Positions 9,466 through 19,884 of a DNA stretch of 64,000 bases are shown in pieces; the first letter of the stretch is position 1, and each line of letters begins with the position of its first letter. The position numbers were made by a program, and so were the translations under genes. A model generated the notes under the pieces. The model made no database searches. It was not told the DNA's origin and worked only from the letters and a program-made list of their open reading frames with translations. The stretch spans positions 1 to 64,000 of the forward strand of contig NZ_AYYT01000002.1 in assembly GCF_001435955.1 (NCBI RefSeq), written 5' to 3'. The stretch is from Ligilactobacillus salivarius DSM 20555 = ATCC 11741. Its GTDB lineage: Bacteria > Bacillota > Bacilli > Lactobacillales > Lactobacillaceae.

Positions 9466-10860
9466 TTAGTCAAAGAAAGATTCCATAAAATTCTTAGCTT
9501 TCGACAATATACCATTTTTCTTTTTATTTTGCTTATGCTTAGGTTGTGTTTCTTGTAAGTCTTGAGGTTCAACATCTGCAGTTTCTACATAATCATCCAC
9601 ATAATCATTAGATACAGCTGTTGTATCAAAATTATTACTAATCATGCTATCAGCATATGGAATAGTATCTGCTGTTATATCAATTGTATTTCCTTCCAAA
9701 CTACCTTTAACTAAGCGTTCAATATCACTCATTTTAGTTACATAGTTTACTAATCCTATCACTTGAGAGAATGATGGGAAACGTAAATTCATTTCTTGTG
9801 GAATATAAATTTTAACGCTTACTCCAAAAATTTCTTCTGCTAATTCTCTAATTCCTGGTAAAGCAGCCATTCCACCAGTTAAAATTATTCCACCTGGTAA
9901 TTGAAAAGCATTAACATCGTTTAAGGAACGATTTATCTTTTCAAATACCTGTCTCATACGAGCTTCTATAATTTCAGCCAAATATTCTTCTGATACTTGT
10001 TCAGGTTCTTGTTTTCCTACAACTTGTACAGGAAATACATCTTCAGAAGATGCTTGATTAGCCATTGCAAAGCCATAAGTACGTTTCAAGCTTTCGGCAT
10101 TCTCAATGGAAGTGTTAAGAACTACCGAAATATCTCTAGTGACATAGTCGCCACCTTCTTGATCTACATATGTATACTTTAATTTATGGTCGTGAATTAC
10201 AGCTGCAGTTGTTTGTCCACCACCCATATCAATTAAAATAGATCCAAAATCTTGTTCTGCATCAGACATTGCTAATCTAGCAGTAGCCAATGGAGCTACA
10301 ACAGTTGCTTTAACTTTCAAGCCTGCTTTTTGTATGCACTTCTTGATATTATGTAAAATAGTCTTAGGACCCGTATACATAACAGCGTGCATCTCCATAC
10401 GGACCCCCATCATACCACGGGGATCTTTAATTCCATCGAAACCATCTACAATAAATTCATCTGGAATAATATCAATAACATCACGTTCAGGAGGAAGATT
10501 TTGTACCAAAGCAGCTTGTGTTACTTTATATACGTCATTCTTCGTAATTTCTTGTGAGTTACCATTTTCATCACTGACGGAAACCATACCATGACATTTT
10601 TCAATCTGTAGCAAATTAGCAGGTATTCCAACTGTTACTTCAGAAATATCCAAGTTAGCTTTTTTTTCAGCTTGATTAACAGCATCTCTTATTGTTGCAA
10701 CAACTTGATCAATATCTACAATTACACCACGATTTAAGCCAGCAGATTTTGTATTACCGTAACCAATGATATTTGCTTGTCCTTTCACATGTTCTGCGAT
10801 GATGACTTTTATTGAAGTCGTTCCGATGTCCAATCCTACATATATTTCAGAATTATCCAT
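9466..10860 (-). CDS. ftsA: Cell division protein FtsA
   Basis: FtsA is the actin-like protein that tethers FtsZ to the membrane. It has the actin-fold phosphate motifs GLDIGTTSIKVIIAE near the N-terminus and IDMGGGQTTAAVI near 215, the 1C domain, the adenosine motif LTGGMAALPGI, and an amphipathic C-terminal helix (ILSKAKNFMESFFD) for membrane binding. Two tandem ATG codons (10861-10863 and 10858-10860) follow an AGGAGG site; the second has the better 8-base spacing. A 138-base AT-rich gap separates it from ftsQ; I see no convincing promoter there. Confidence 0.96.
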   Translation of the reverse strand: MDNSEIYVGLDIGTTSIKVIIAEHVKGQANIIGYGNTKSAGLNRGVIVDIDQVVATIRDAVNQAEKKANLDISEVTVGIPANLLQIEKCHGMVSVSDENGNSQEITKNDVYKVTQAALVQNLPPERDVIDIIPDEFIVDGFDGIKDPRGMMGVRMEMHAVMYTGPKTILHNIKKCIQKAGLKVKATVVAPLATARLAMSDAEQDFGSILIDMGGGQTTAAVIHDHKLKYTYVDQEGGDYVTRDISVVLNTSIENAESLKRTYGFAMANQASSEDVFPVQVVGKQEPEQVSEEYLAEIIEARMRQVFEKINRSLNDVNAFQLPGGIILTGGMAALPGIRELAEEIFGVSVKIYIPQEMNLRFPSFSQVIGLVNYVTKMSDIERLVKGSLEGNTIDITADTIPYADSMISNNFDTTAVSNDYVDDYVETADVEPQDLQETQPKHKQNKKKNGILSKAKNFMESFFD

Positions 10861-10998
10861 CATTTTGACCTCCTCTTACACTCAAATTTTAAGCTATAAT
10901 TTTTGTCTATTTTTATTTATATTTAGTCAATATATAAATTTTACCACATTAAGCAATAGATGTGTACTTTACTTTATTAAACATTTCAAACAACTTTA

Positions 10999-11856
10999 TT
11001 ACTTATTATTATAAGGATAAGCATATGCGCCCACTTCTAGATCAATCACACCTTTTTTACCTAAAGCTTTAGCCATGCTTGGATAATAACTCATTTTTGC
11101 TGCCAAAGTATCTATACTTCCTATCACTTCATTTCCATCATTCATCACTAATTTCACTCGTTTAGGGTTTACCTTTGTTGGATTAGAATGTATTTCAGAA
11201 ATTCCAAATCTTACTTTTTTAGGCATCTCCCCTACCTGTTGTGCTGCTTCATGTAATAAAGTTTTCTTTTTGAAATCAAGAAATAATGGGTAATTTCCAT
11301 TGGTTGCCTTTTGACCTACATTCAATTCACGTCCATTTGAAGTTAATTTGTAATAAGTATTCTTTCTTTGAATATATCCGACAATATCATATTCAGTAAC
11401 TTTAAATTTAACGACGTTTTTTTTCAAAGAGATATTAACATCTTTAACAGTTGCTACATCATTTTTTATACGTTGACTAATCAAAAATTTAGTAGGTACA
11501 ACCGCGAATAAAGATTCGTTCTTTTTCACTTGACTGGCCTCTATAATAGCAGTTTTTGTTTGGCTATCTGTACCTTCTATCTCTATATTACTCACTCTAC
11601 TAACTGGAAGGATTGCGTATAAAGATATTACTGCACTAATTCCAAAAATTGATGCTAGAGTTATTACTCGCTTTTGGAGTCTTTTCTTTCTAAGACCGTT
11701 AAATTTAACTAAATTGCTACTTATCAAGATTTTTTTAGATTTCTTTTGTTTTTTCTCTATATTTTCTTCTCGCAACAATTGCTGTCTTTCCCAAGGCGTA
11801 AGTTCTTCATTATCTCTCATGGCTTTATTTTTAGAATCTTTTCGTTTACCAAACAC
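10999..11856 (-). CDS. divIB: Cell division protein DivIB/FtsQ
   Basis: DivIB (FtsQ) is a bitopic membrane protein of the divisome that works with FtsL and DivIC. The 285-aa product has a basic cytoplasmic tail of about 65 residues, one membrane segment (VITLASIFGISAVISLYAIL, about 65-84), a POTRA domain starting VSNIEIEGTD, and the FtsQ/DivIB beta domain with VKFKVTEYDIVGYIQR. The start is GTG at 11856 with AGGAGG 7 bases upstream. It sits between murG and ftsA as expected. Confidence 0.93.
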   Translation of the reverse strand: MFGKRKDSKNKAMRDNEELTPWERQQLLREENIEKKQKKSKKILISSNLVKFNGLRKKRLQKRVITLASIFGISAVISLYAILPVSRVSNIEIEGTDSQTKTAIIEASQVKKNESLFAVVPTKFLISQRIKNDVATVKDVNISLKKNVVKFKVTEYDIVGYIQRKNTYYKLTSNGRELNVGQKATNGNYPLFLDFKKKTLLHEAAQQVGEMPKKVRFGISEIHSNPTKVNPKRVKLVMNDGNEVIGSIDTLAAKMSYYPSMAKALGKKGVIDLEVGAYAYPYNNK

Positions 11857-11890
11857 GCAATCACCTCCTTTACTTTAATATCTTGAATAA

Positions 11891-12988
11891 TTATTTATGC
11901 ATTATGTCTTCTAGTACTTTGATTACTTGGTTAGCTGCATCTGGAATTCCAGCTTCCTTAGCATTTTTACCCATTTGTAATCTTTTATCGGAATCATTCA
12001 TAATTTCATCGACATTTTTAACTAATGTATCCGCAGTTAAATCTTTCTCTTTAATCATCAATGCTGCATCTTTATTAACTAAACTCATCGCATTCTTTGT
12101 TTGATGATCATTTGTTACATATGGACTTGGAATTAGAATAGTAGGAATTCCTAAAGCCGTAATTTCCGCTAAACTTGTTGCACCAGCACGACCAACAATA
12201 CTTGCAACTTCAGGTAAAATTGCTGGCATATCAGCAATATAAGGCTCTATTCTCACATTATCTGGTAAGTTTTTAGCTTCATCTTTAGCCATTATTTTAT
12301 CATAGTGAACTTTACCAGTAACAAATAAAACTTGATATTCTTTTTTAGCAAACTGTGGAATAGCCTTTAGAGCAGCAGCATTAATTCCTTCTGCTCCTCG
12401 AGAACCACCAAAAATCATAACTGTTGGTAAATCTTTTCTCAGCTTGTATTCTTTCTCTAATCTACCTGTATCTTTCATACCAGCAACTTGTTGAGCTCTA
12501 GGATTACCAGTAAAAACAACTTTAGATGCTGGAAAATCTTTTCTAGCATCTTCAAAGCATATTCCTACCTTATCTACAAAACGACTTAAAAATTTATTCG
12601 TTACGCCAGCAACGCTATTTTGCTCATGAACAAAAGTTGGAATTTTCATCCTAGCTGCAGCATATACAACCGCACCACAAACATAGCCACCTGTTCCTAC
12701 AACAACATCTGGTTTGAAATCACGGATAATTTTCTTGCAGTCATGCACACTTTTTAAAAAGAGATATACTGTTTTAAAATTTTCCAAAGATAAAGAGCGT
12801 TTGAAACCTTGAATTTTAATCGTCTTTAATGGAACTCCTGCTGAAGGAACAATACGACTTTCTAACCCCTTATGAGTTCCAACATATAAAATTTCTGAAT
12901 CTGGTTCTTTTTGCTTAATAGCTTCTATCAATGCTAGTGCTGGATAGATATGGCCTCCTGTTCCACCACCAGAAATTAATAATCGCAT
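11891..12988 (-). CDS. murG: UDP-GlcNAc:lipid I GlcNAc transferase MurG
   Basis: MurG adds N-acetylglucosamine to lipid I on the inner membrane face, giving lipid II. The 365-aa GT28 protein begins with the lipid-I loop [18 protein letters not shown], has [10 protein letters not shown], and in the C-terminal half [12 protein letters not shown] and the UDP-sugar site [22 protein letters not shown]. Its ATG directly follows the murD stop codon (adjacent bases), so translation is probably coupled. Confidence 0.97.
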   Translation of the reverse strand: MRLLISGGGTGGHIYPALALIEAIKQKEPDSEILYVGTHKGLESRIVPSAGVPLKTIKIQGFKRSLSLENFKTVYLFLKSVHDCKKIIRDFKPDVVVGTGGYVCGAVVYAAARMKIPTFVHEQNSVAGVTNKFLSRFVDKVGICFEDARKDFPASKVVFTGNPRAQQVAGMKDTGRLEKEYKLRKDLPTVMIFGGSRGAEGINAAALKAIPQFAKKEYQVLFVTGKVHYDKIMAKDEAKNLPDNVRIEPYIADMPAILPEVASIVGRAGATSLAEITALGIPTILIPSPYVTNDHQTKNAMSLVNKDAALMIKEKDLTADTLVKNVDEIMNDSDKRLQMGKNAKEAGIPDAANQVIKVLEDIMHK

Positions 12989-14365
12989 TTACTTTTCCTC
13001 CAACTCTTTTGTCAATTTTTCTACAGCTTCAATAAATTTATCCCCACGTACTTCAAATGTTGGCCATTGATCCCAACTAGCACAAGCTGGAGATAGTAAG
13101 ATAACATCGCCTTCATTACTTACTTTATAAGCTTCAGGGACTGCAGAAACTGCATCTTTAGTTTTAATAATCTTTTCAACACCAGCTTCTTTACCAGCCT
13201 TTGCCATCAGATCAGCTGTTTCACCAAATACAATCATCGCATGAACTTTATTCTTCAATGAAGGTTCTAATTTTTCAAATGTAAATCCTCTATCTAATCC
13301 ACCAGCTAATAATACTACTGGATTATTGAAACCAGCTAATGCTTTTTCAGTCGCTTCCATATTAGTAGCCTTAGAATCATTATAGAATTTTCTACCATTT
13401 AGAGTTGTTACATATTGAGTACGATGACGTACACCTGAGAATGTTGTTAAAACTTCTTTAATATCTTCATTAGATTTACCAAATATCTTTGCAACAGCAA
13501 TAGCAGCTAATGCATTTTCTACATTATGAGTACCAGGTACTTTAATATCATCAACTGGCATTATTTTATCTTCTCTATAGAATAGATATCCATCTGCCAC
13601 ATAGGCGCCGTCCTTAGATTTACCTAGACGAGAAAATGGAACAATTTTTGCTTTAGAACGTTGACTTAACTCTTGCCATTCTTCGTTATCCCAATTTACC
13701 ACAAAGTAATCATCTTCTGTTTGATTCATAACGATACGCATCTTAGCATTAACATAATTTTCTCTTGTACCATGATAATCAATATGTGCTTCATATATGT
13801 TTGTTAATACAGCAACTTTAGGATGATATTCTGTAATTCCTAATAATTGGAAACTAGATAATTCTGTAACAATTGTATCTTTACTTGTTGCTTCTTGTGC
13901 TACTTGACTAGCTGGAACACCTATATTACCAGCAACGTAAGCCTTACCTTCAGTTTTACCTTGATTTAGCATCAAAGAAATCATTGTTGTAGTTGTTGTC
14001 TTACCATTTGTACCTGTTACTCCTACAAATCTTGCATCACTAATTTCAAAAGCTAGTTCAGGTTCAGTAATTATCTTTATTCCTTTATCTTTAGCACCAC
14101 TAACTAAAACATTAGTGTATGGTATACCAGGATTTTTAACCATTAAATCAATATTCTCTAATAACTCTAAAGGATGACTACCGGTAATAACTTCAATTCC
14201 TTCATTTTTTAGTTCATTTACTTGAGTTAAATCAGATGGTGTATTTTTATCATTTACAGTAACTTCTGCACCTAACTTTTTCAATAACTTAGCTGCATTC
14301 ACACCACTCTTACCTAATCCTAATACTAATACTTTTTTTCCACGATATTTCTCTATCATTTTCAT
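12989..14365 (-). CDS. murD: UDP-MurNAc-L-Ala:D-Glu ligase MurD
   Basis: MurD is the ATP-dependent ligase adding D-glutamate to UDP-MurNAc-L-alanine. The 458-aa protein shows a Rossmann-type N-terminus (VLVLGLGKSGVNAAKLL), the Mur-ligase P-loop GVTGTNGKTTTTTMI near 117-131, NIYEAHIDYHG with the catalytic His/Asp region, VRHRTQYV, and NDSKATNMEAT. The RBS AAGGAAG fits the ATG at 14365. It is located between mraY and murG. Confidence 0.97.
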   Translation of the reverse strand: MKMIEKYRGKKVLVLGLGKSGVNAAKLLKKLGAEVTVNDKNTPSDLTQVNELKNEGIEVITGSHPLELLENIDLMVKNPGIPYTNVLVSGAKDKGIKIITEPELAFEISDARFVGVTGTNGKTTTTTMISLMLNQGKTEGKAYVAGNIGVPASQVAQEATSKDTIVTELSSFQLLGITEYHPKVAVLTNIYEAHIDYHGTRENYVNAKMRIVMNQTEDDYFVVNWDNEEWQELSQRSKAKIVPFSRLGKSKDGAYVADGYLFYREDKIMPVDDIKVPGTHNVENALAAIAVAKIFGKSNEDIKEVLTTFSGVRHRTQYVTTLNGRKFYNDSKATNMEATEKALAGFNNPVVLLAGGLDRGFTFEKLEPSLKNKVHAMIVFGETADLMAKAGKEAGVEKIIKTKDAVSAVPEAYKVSNEGDVILLSPACASWDQWPTFEVRGDKFIEAVEKLTKELEEK

Positions 14366-14393
14366 AATACAAGACTTCCTTAATGCTTAATTT

Positions 14394-15362
14394 TTATAGA
14401 ATAAACGCTAATGCGATTGCTGAACAAATAATTCCTATACACCAAAAAGTAATATCAATTCTCCATTCACTCCAGCCACACATTTCAAAGTGATGATGAA
14501 TTGGACTCATTTTAAAAATTCTTTTGCCAGTTAACTTGAATGAGGCAACTTGTAAAATCACACTTGCTGTTTCCATAACAAAGACGAAACCTATAACTAA
14601 TAAAGCTAATTCATGATGTGTCATTAGAGAAACAGCAGCTAACGCACCACCTAACGCTAATGAACCCATGTCACCCATAAAAATTTTAGCTGGTTTATGA
14701 TTGAAGATAATAAAGCCAAGTAATGCACCAATTACTGTAGCACAGAATAGTAATACATCAAATTGGCCTTGATAATAAGCTATAATTCCATAGGTTGCAA
14801 AAGCTATTATTGCTTGTCCTGAAACTAGTCCGTCAATTCCATCAGTTAAGTTAACTGCATTAGAAAAACCTACTAACCAGAAAATAGCAAATAGTGTATA
14901 CAATACTAATCCTAAATGCAATTCATGTCCAAATAACGCTAAGGATAATGGAAGTTTTTCATGCACAAAAACAAATACAAAAAGAAGCGCACCTACTACT
15001 TGGCCAAGAAATTTTTGCCAAGCTTTCAAACCTTCATTCTGTTTCTTCCATAGTTTAATAGAATCATCCCAGAAACCTAAAAAGCCATATAAAACTAAGA
15101 TAAAGGTGATTATTAATAATTTAGCATGTAAATTTTTAGTCAGTAGTCCAAAAACCAAAACAACTGCAAGAATTGCTAGGTTAAAAACAAATCCACCCAT
15201 TGTTGGTGTACCAGATTTTTTCTGATGCCATTTTGGACCTTCTTCACGAATCATTTGTCCTTCTTTTCTTTTTCTAAAGTAGCTGATGAACATTGGTACA
15301 AAAATCACTGTCAAAATAAATGCACATACAGCCGGTGCTATAATCAATAACATTGAATTCAT
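14394..15362 (-). CDS. mraY: Phospho-MurNAc-pentapeptide transferase MraY
   Basis: MraY makes lipid I by moving phospho-MurNAc-pentapeptide to undecaprenyl phosphate. The 322-aa protein has about ten membrane segments and the family motifs [22 protein letters not shown] (catalytic Asp), [12 protein letters not shown] and [20 protein letters not shown] stands before the ATG. It is 11 bases downstream of the PASTA penicillin-binding protein. Confidence 0.97.
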
Positions 15363-15372
15363 TTTCTCTCTC

Positions 15373-17529
15373 CTATTTTAATTTTACTTCAACTATATCA
15401 GATTTCTTAAGTGCTCCTCCAGCCGCTATACTTTGATAGTATGCATAACCAGATCCAGTATAATTAACTGTAATTCCAGTTAAATCAGCCAGTTTAGCAA
15501 TATCATTTCTTGACCATCCATTTATGTCTGGCATAGTTTTAGTTCCATTCGTCAATAATAATACTTTTTCTCCAGAAATAACAGTCTGATCTCCCTCGAC
15601 TGATTGTTTCTCTACTTTATCACCACTACCAACTACAACAGGTACCAAGCCTTGTTTTGAAATTTTATCTTTAGCATCATCAACTGAGTTTCCAACAACA
15701 TTTTCGACTTTAACTGTACCAGGATTAGTATTGTTTACTTGACTTGAATCTAAAACTTTTTTCATAATTGGGTTGAAAATAGTTGATAGATTCTTAGTAG
15801 CATCATTATTTCCAAATGATTTTGGTTGTTTTACAGTCAAATACATAATATATCTTGGATTATCGGCAGGCGCCATTCCTACAACTGAGAAGATATAATT
15901 AGAACTACCACTCAAATAACCTGTTCCGTTTGAATTAGCGATTTGGGCAGTTCCTGTTTTAGCTGCTATCTTATAGCCATCAATTGCATAATCTTGTCCA
16001 AGACCTTTTTCGTCATAGACAACAGCTTCCATCATATCTAAAACTTTCTTACTTGTTTTTGCAGTAATTGGTTTACCAACCACTTGTGTTTTTGATTTAT
16101 AAACTGTTTTTCCTGTATTAGGATCAACTATTTTATCTACCAAGCGTGGCTTAACCATCTTACCCTTATTAGCAATTGCAGAAAAAGCTTGCATCATTTG
16201 AATAACAGTAACATCTATCCCTTGACCATAAGCCGTATTAGCTTGATCAAATGCATATGTGTAATTGATATTACCACTAGATTCTGCACCTAAACCTGCA
16301 CCTACTGGACGAAGTAAACCAAATTTTCTAATGTAACTCATCCAGGTTTTCTTACCCATTTTTTGTTCAAGTTGAGCCATTACAGCATTAGATGAACGCA
16401 TAAAACCTTCTTTAACTGTAATATTGCCCCATCCAGAACGATTCCAATCGTACACTGTGGATCCGTCAATCACATATGATCCAGATCTATAAGTTGCATT
16501 TGAATCATAATTTCCACTATTAATTGCAGATGCAACTGTTAAAACTTTCATAGTCGATCCTGGTTCGTATGCATCTTCTAACAATGTATTTCTCCAAACA
16601 TTTGTCAAGCCCTCTTTTGTTTGAGCATCAAATGTCGGACGTTGACTAGCTGCTACTATCTTACCGGTATGTGAATCCATAACAACCGCATTAATTGATG
16701 CAGCCTTAAATTTCTTTTGCTTTTGTGTAAGTAAATTTTCTAAGGCAGTTTGAATCTTAGGATCCAATGTTGTATAGATGTCATCGCCATTTTGAACGCT
16801 TCGTTTCTTTTTAGAAGATCCCGGCAACTGAACACCGTAACTATCTGTAGCAGTATTATTTATTCCATCGCGACCAGATAATTGTTTATTAAATACTTTT
16901 TCTAGTCCCATAATACCTACTAACTTTTTATCCTCCGATTCAGCTAATCCTATCAAATGTGAAGCAAAAACACCATTAGGATATAACCTAGACTGTGATG
17001 GTGTAAATTTTATACCTGTTAAATGATAAGAATCTATCTTTTTCTTAGTTTCAAGAGAGATATTCTTACCAACATTTCCCAATTCAACTTGATAAGTATT
17101 CTTATCTTTAGGATTCAAAATTTGTAATACTCTTTTATAACTAATATTTAAATTATCACTTAAAACTTTAGCAGCTTTCTTCTTTTGGGAATCCGGTAAA
17201 TATTCTTTTTTTCCATAAGCAACTGCACTTTTAGAGAGAACTATATATATTGAGTAAGTAGTCGTATCCTCAGCAATTGGTTGATTAGCTGCATCATATA
17301 TTGTTCCACGTTTCGCTTTTATCTCAGTTTTACTTGCGTATAGCTGTTGTGTACTCTTATTTAGATCCACACCATATATTTTATGTCCTACAGCTACACG
17401 AAAAAAACGTCCGATAAAAACAATAAAAACGATAAGAACAATAAAAAATATTCCCCTCCCAAAATACTTTCGATTGTACATCATCCTTTGTTGTCTTTCT
17501 TTTATAGGACGTTTATTATTTGTGTTCAT
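15373..17529 (-). CDS. pbp2x: Class B penicillin-binding protein with PASTA domains (division transpeptidase)
   Basis: This is the septal transpeptidase that crosslinks new peptidoglycan with the divisome (PBP2x/FtsI type). The 718-aa protein has one membrane segment (about 26-46), the PBP dimer domain, and the penicillin-binding active site: STMK at 325-328, SSN at 379-381 and KTG at 524-526. Two C-terminal PASTA-like domains follow (about 600-660 and 661-718); the second is more divergent. The start codon overlaps the ftsL stop (TAAATG), indicating coupling. Confidence 0.95.
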
Positions 17530-17882
17530 TTAGTAACATTCCTTGTATTCTTTGTATTCATCTTTAAACCACTATCTTTAGCTATTTTGCTTAGACGAGA
17601 TTTACTTGATAACTCACTAATTTCCTGTTTCATATTAGTATTAGAACCTTGGATTTTTGTAATTTTGCTTGTTGTATCTTGTAAATTCAACTGTGCATTT
17701 GTTAATTTAACATTTGCTGAAATTACCATGGTAGTCATAACTCCTATCCATACCATTGATCCAGCAAACAATTTCATCATCTTACTTCTGTAAGGAGATG
17801 ATTGAACTATGTATTTTTTCTCAGGCTCGTTATTATGTACTATTCTTGGTTGTTGGTTAAGTTTACGAGCTGTTTGTTCCAT
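17526..17882 (-). CDS. ftsL: Cell division protein FtsL
   Basis: FtsL is a small bitopic divisome protein partnering DivIB and DivIC. The 118-aa product has a basic N-terminal tail (MEQTARKLNQQ), one membrane segment (about 40-60: MMKLFAGSMVWIGVMTTMV) and an extracytoplasmic leucine-zipper-like coiled coil. The start at 17882 is chosen because AGGAAG lies 8 bases upstream; the longer frame begins at a GTG overlapping that site. It sits between rsmH and the PASTA penicillin-binding protein. Confidence 0.9.
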   Translation of the reverse strand: MEQTARKLNQQPRIVHNNEPEKKYIVQSSPYRSKMMKLFAGSMVWIGVMTTMVISANVKLTNAQLNLQDTTSKITKIQGSNTNMKQEISELSSKSRLSKIAKDSGLKMNTKNTRNVTK

Positions 17883-17902
17883 AACGACCACTTCCTACTA
17901 CA

Positions 17903-18847
17903 CTACAATTTTTCAATTATTCTTAATTTAGCCGAGTGAGCACGATTATTGTGTGTAATCTCGTCTTCACTTGGTACTATCGGCTTTCTTGTAATCAATT
18001 TGTACTCAACTTTTTGGCTATCCGGAATTACTGGTAATCCGGGAGGTAATTCTGGTAGACTTGTCTTCTGCTTAAACATTACCTTAACTAATCGATCCTC
18101 CAATGATTGGAAGGTAATTACACTAATACGACCACCAGGATTTAATAAATCTAAAGCTTGCTCCAAAGATTCTTCCAATGCACCTAATTCATCATTGACT
18201 GCAATCCTAATTGCCTGGAATGTTTTTTTAGCTGGATGTCCACCTTTTCTACGGGCCTTAGCCGGAATAGCTTCTTTAATAAGATCAACCAGTTGACCAG
18301 TTGTCTCAATTGGTGTTTGCTGTCTAACTTTCTCAATTCTACGAGCAATTGACTTAGCAAATTTTTCTTCACCGTAACGGAAGAAAATTCTCACTAATTG
18401 TTCATAACTCCAGTCATTTACCACATCTCTAGCTGTTAATGATTGACTTTGATCCATTCTCATATCTAGAGGAGCATCATAGTTATAACTAAAACCACGA
18501 TCTGCATTGTCGAACTGCGGCGATGAGACACCCAAGTCATAGAGAATTCCATCTACTCCCAAAATATTTCTTTTATTTAACTCTTCAGAAATATTTCTAA
18601 AATTACTTTTGATAAAGTTAATCTTTCCCAGTTCATTTTCTTCTTTAAACTTATCCTTATTAAAATTAATAGCTGTTATATCTTGGTCAAATGAATATAA
18701 TTTCCCATTTTCTGATAACTTACTTAGTATCAAACCACTATGACCGCCACCACCCAAGGTACAATCAACGTAAGTTCCATCTGGCTTAATATTCAGACCA
18801 TCTACAGCTTCATTTAATAATACTGTAATATGCTTAAATTCAGCCAT
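17903..18847 (-). CDS. rsmH: 16S rRNA (cytosine(1402)-N(4))-methyltransferase RsmH (MraW)
   Basis: RsmH methylates N4 of C1402 in 16S rRNA using S-adenosylmethionine. The 314-aa protein begins [15 protein letters not shown] and shows the SAM motif [25 protein letters not shown], and the C-terminal [20 protein letters not shown]. The start at 18847 has GAGGAGG directly upstream; the longer frame runs back into mraZ. It is the second gene of the dcw cluster. Confidence 0.97.
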   Translation of the reverse strand: MAEFKHITVLLNEAVDGLNIKPDGTYVDCTLGGGGHSGLILSKLSENGKLYSFDQDITAINFNKDKFKEENELGKINFIKSNFRNISEELNKRNILGVDGILYDLGVSSPQFDNADRGFSYNYDAPLDMRMDQSQSLTARDVVNDWSYEQLVRIFFRYGEEKFAKSIARRIEKVRQQTPIETTGQLVDLIKEAIPAKARRKGGHPAKKTFQAIRIAVNDELGALEESLEQALDLLNPGGRISVITFQSLEDRLVKVMFKQKTSLPELPPGLPVIPDSQKVEYKLITRKPIVPSEDEITHNNRAHSAKLRIIEKL

Positions 18848-18857
18848 ATATCCTCCT

Positions 18858-19289
18858 CTAAAGATCAAAATCAATCATATTTTCTGCTATATCATCAAAG
18901 TTTTCTTCTGCCTCATCAGCAAAAGCTTCCCATCTATCTTCGCTCCAGATTTCAAAACGATTAGATACCCCTACGACAACACACTTTTTTTGTAAGGCGG
19001 CATGTGTACGTAGAGATTTAGGAATATTTATTCTACCCTGCTTATCAATTTCACATTCAGTTGCAGCTGAATAGAAAAAGCGAACAAAAGCACGGGCATC
19101 TTTCTTTGTAAGTGGTAATTTTTGTAATTTAGTTTCTAGAATGTTCCATTCTTCTTGAGTATATCCAAATAAGCACCCGTCCATTCCACGTGTTACAACA
19201 AAGGAATCCCCTAATTGTTCGCGAAATTTGGCGGGTACGATCAATCTTCCTTTGGCGTCAATCGTATGTCTATACTCTCCCATGAACAT
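18858..19289 (-). CDS. mraZ: MraZ transcriptional regulator
   Basis: MraZ is a doughnut-shaped AbrB-like DNA-binding protein that represses the dcw operon. The 143-aa protein starts [19 protein letters not shown] and has the two SpoVT/AbrB-like repeats, the second near 78-110 with [18 protein letters not shown]. The RBS AAGGTGG fits the ATG at 19289. Five GTGG-like boxes lie just upstream, matching its known repeat-based operators. Confidence 0.96.
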   Translation of the reverse strand: MFMGEYRHTIDAKGRLIVPAKFREQLGDSFVVTRGMDGCLFGYTQEEWNILETKLQKLPLTKKDARAFVRFFYSAATECEIDKQGRINIPKSLRTHAALQKKCVVVGVSNRFEIWSEDRWEAFADEAEENFDDIAENMIDFDL

Positions 19290-19318
19290 TCTACTTCACC
19301 ACCTTACATAACACCATA

Positions 19319-19347
19319 TTTATAGTACCACAATTCCCCACTTCTAA
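19319..19347 (-). promoter_or_regulatory. mraZ (dcw operon) promoter
   Basis: On the minus strand, TTAGAA, a 17-base spacer and TATAAA (forward 19319-19324) form a plausible weak -35/-10 pair about 30 bases before the mraZ start. Two of the GTGG boxes lie inside the spacer, where a bound repressor would block RNA polymerase. Confidence 0.5.
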
Positions 19348-19372
19348 CCATATAATTTCCCCTAAAAACCAC
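19328..19372 (-). promoter_or_regulatory. MraZ-box array (operator)
   Basis: On the minus strand five GTGG-like boxes recur at 10-11 base steps. In forward coordinates they are CCAC 19328-19331, CCAC 19338-19341, CCAT 19348-19351, CCCC 19359-19362 and CCAC 19369-19372. Characterised MraZ proteins bind direct repeats of this kind with about one helical turn between them. The array overlaps the promoter, consistent with autorepression. Confidence 0.75.
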
Positions 19373-19471
19373 TTAATAATTATTAATTTTTGATTTAAAA
19401 AAAATTTCAAATATATTTCAGTTATAGATTTACTTAAGTTCATTCTTATAATTTTATTTGCCAATAAAAAA

Positions 19472-19497
19472 AGCGACTGGAATCTCTTCCAATCGCT
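19472..19497 (-). terminator. Terminator after the DUF3397 gene
   Basis: On the minus strand a 9-bp stem (19489-19497 with 19472-19480, one G-T pair, 8-base loop) is followed by six Ts. It ends the lysC/DUF3397 transcript just before the dcw operon promoter. Confidence 0.85.
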
Positions 19498-19505
19498 CTA
19501 TATCG

Positions 19506-19880
19506 CTACAATAAAATAGCTTTAAAAATTGTCATTATTAATACAATAAAGTATGTAAACAGTGTTACTAAATCTAAAATTCTAATAAATCTGGTCCAAA
19601 ATACACCATAAACAATATCACCACTTCTATATGCACTAGCAAATATCATTATCAAACCCACAACAGACATTACAAACATCAAATATGGGAATAATGATAT
19701 TCCTATCAATTCAATAGAAGTAAAATGAATCGCAATTATTAAGAATATACATAAAACATCTAATTTCTTTAAACGTCGAGGCCAAATATTTTTGAATCTA
19801 TTTTTAAACATAGTCAATACTATCCATAGAAAAACTACTATGCACAGCTGAACTATCCAACTTCGTAACACAATTTCCAC
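19506..19880 (-). CDS. DUF3397 family membrane protein
   Basis: The 124-aa protein has four predicted membrane segments with short basic loops (KNRFKNIWPRRLKKLD). Its length and position directly upstream of mraZ match the DUF3397 family of lactobacilli, whose function is unknown. It starts four bases after the aspartokinase stop, so the two form an operon closed by the terminator at 19472-19497. A link to cell-wall synthesis is inferred only from location. Confidence 0.75.
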   Translation of the reverse strand: MEIVLRSWIVQLCIVVFLWIVLTMFKNRFKNIWPRRLKKLDVLCIFLIIAIHFTSIELIGISLFPYLMFVMSVVGLIMIFASAYRSGDIVYGVFWTRFIRILDLVTLFTYFIVLIMTIFKAILL

Positions 19881-19884
19881 ATCC

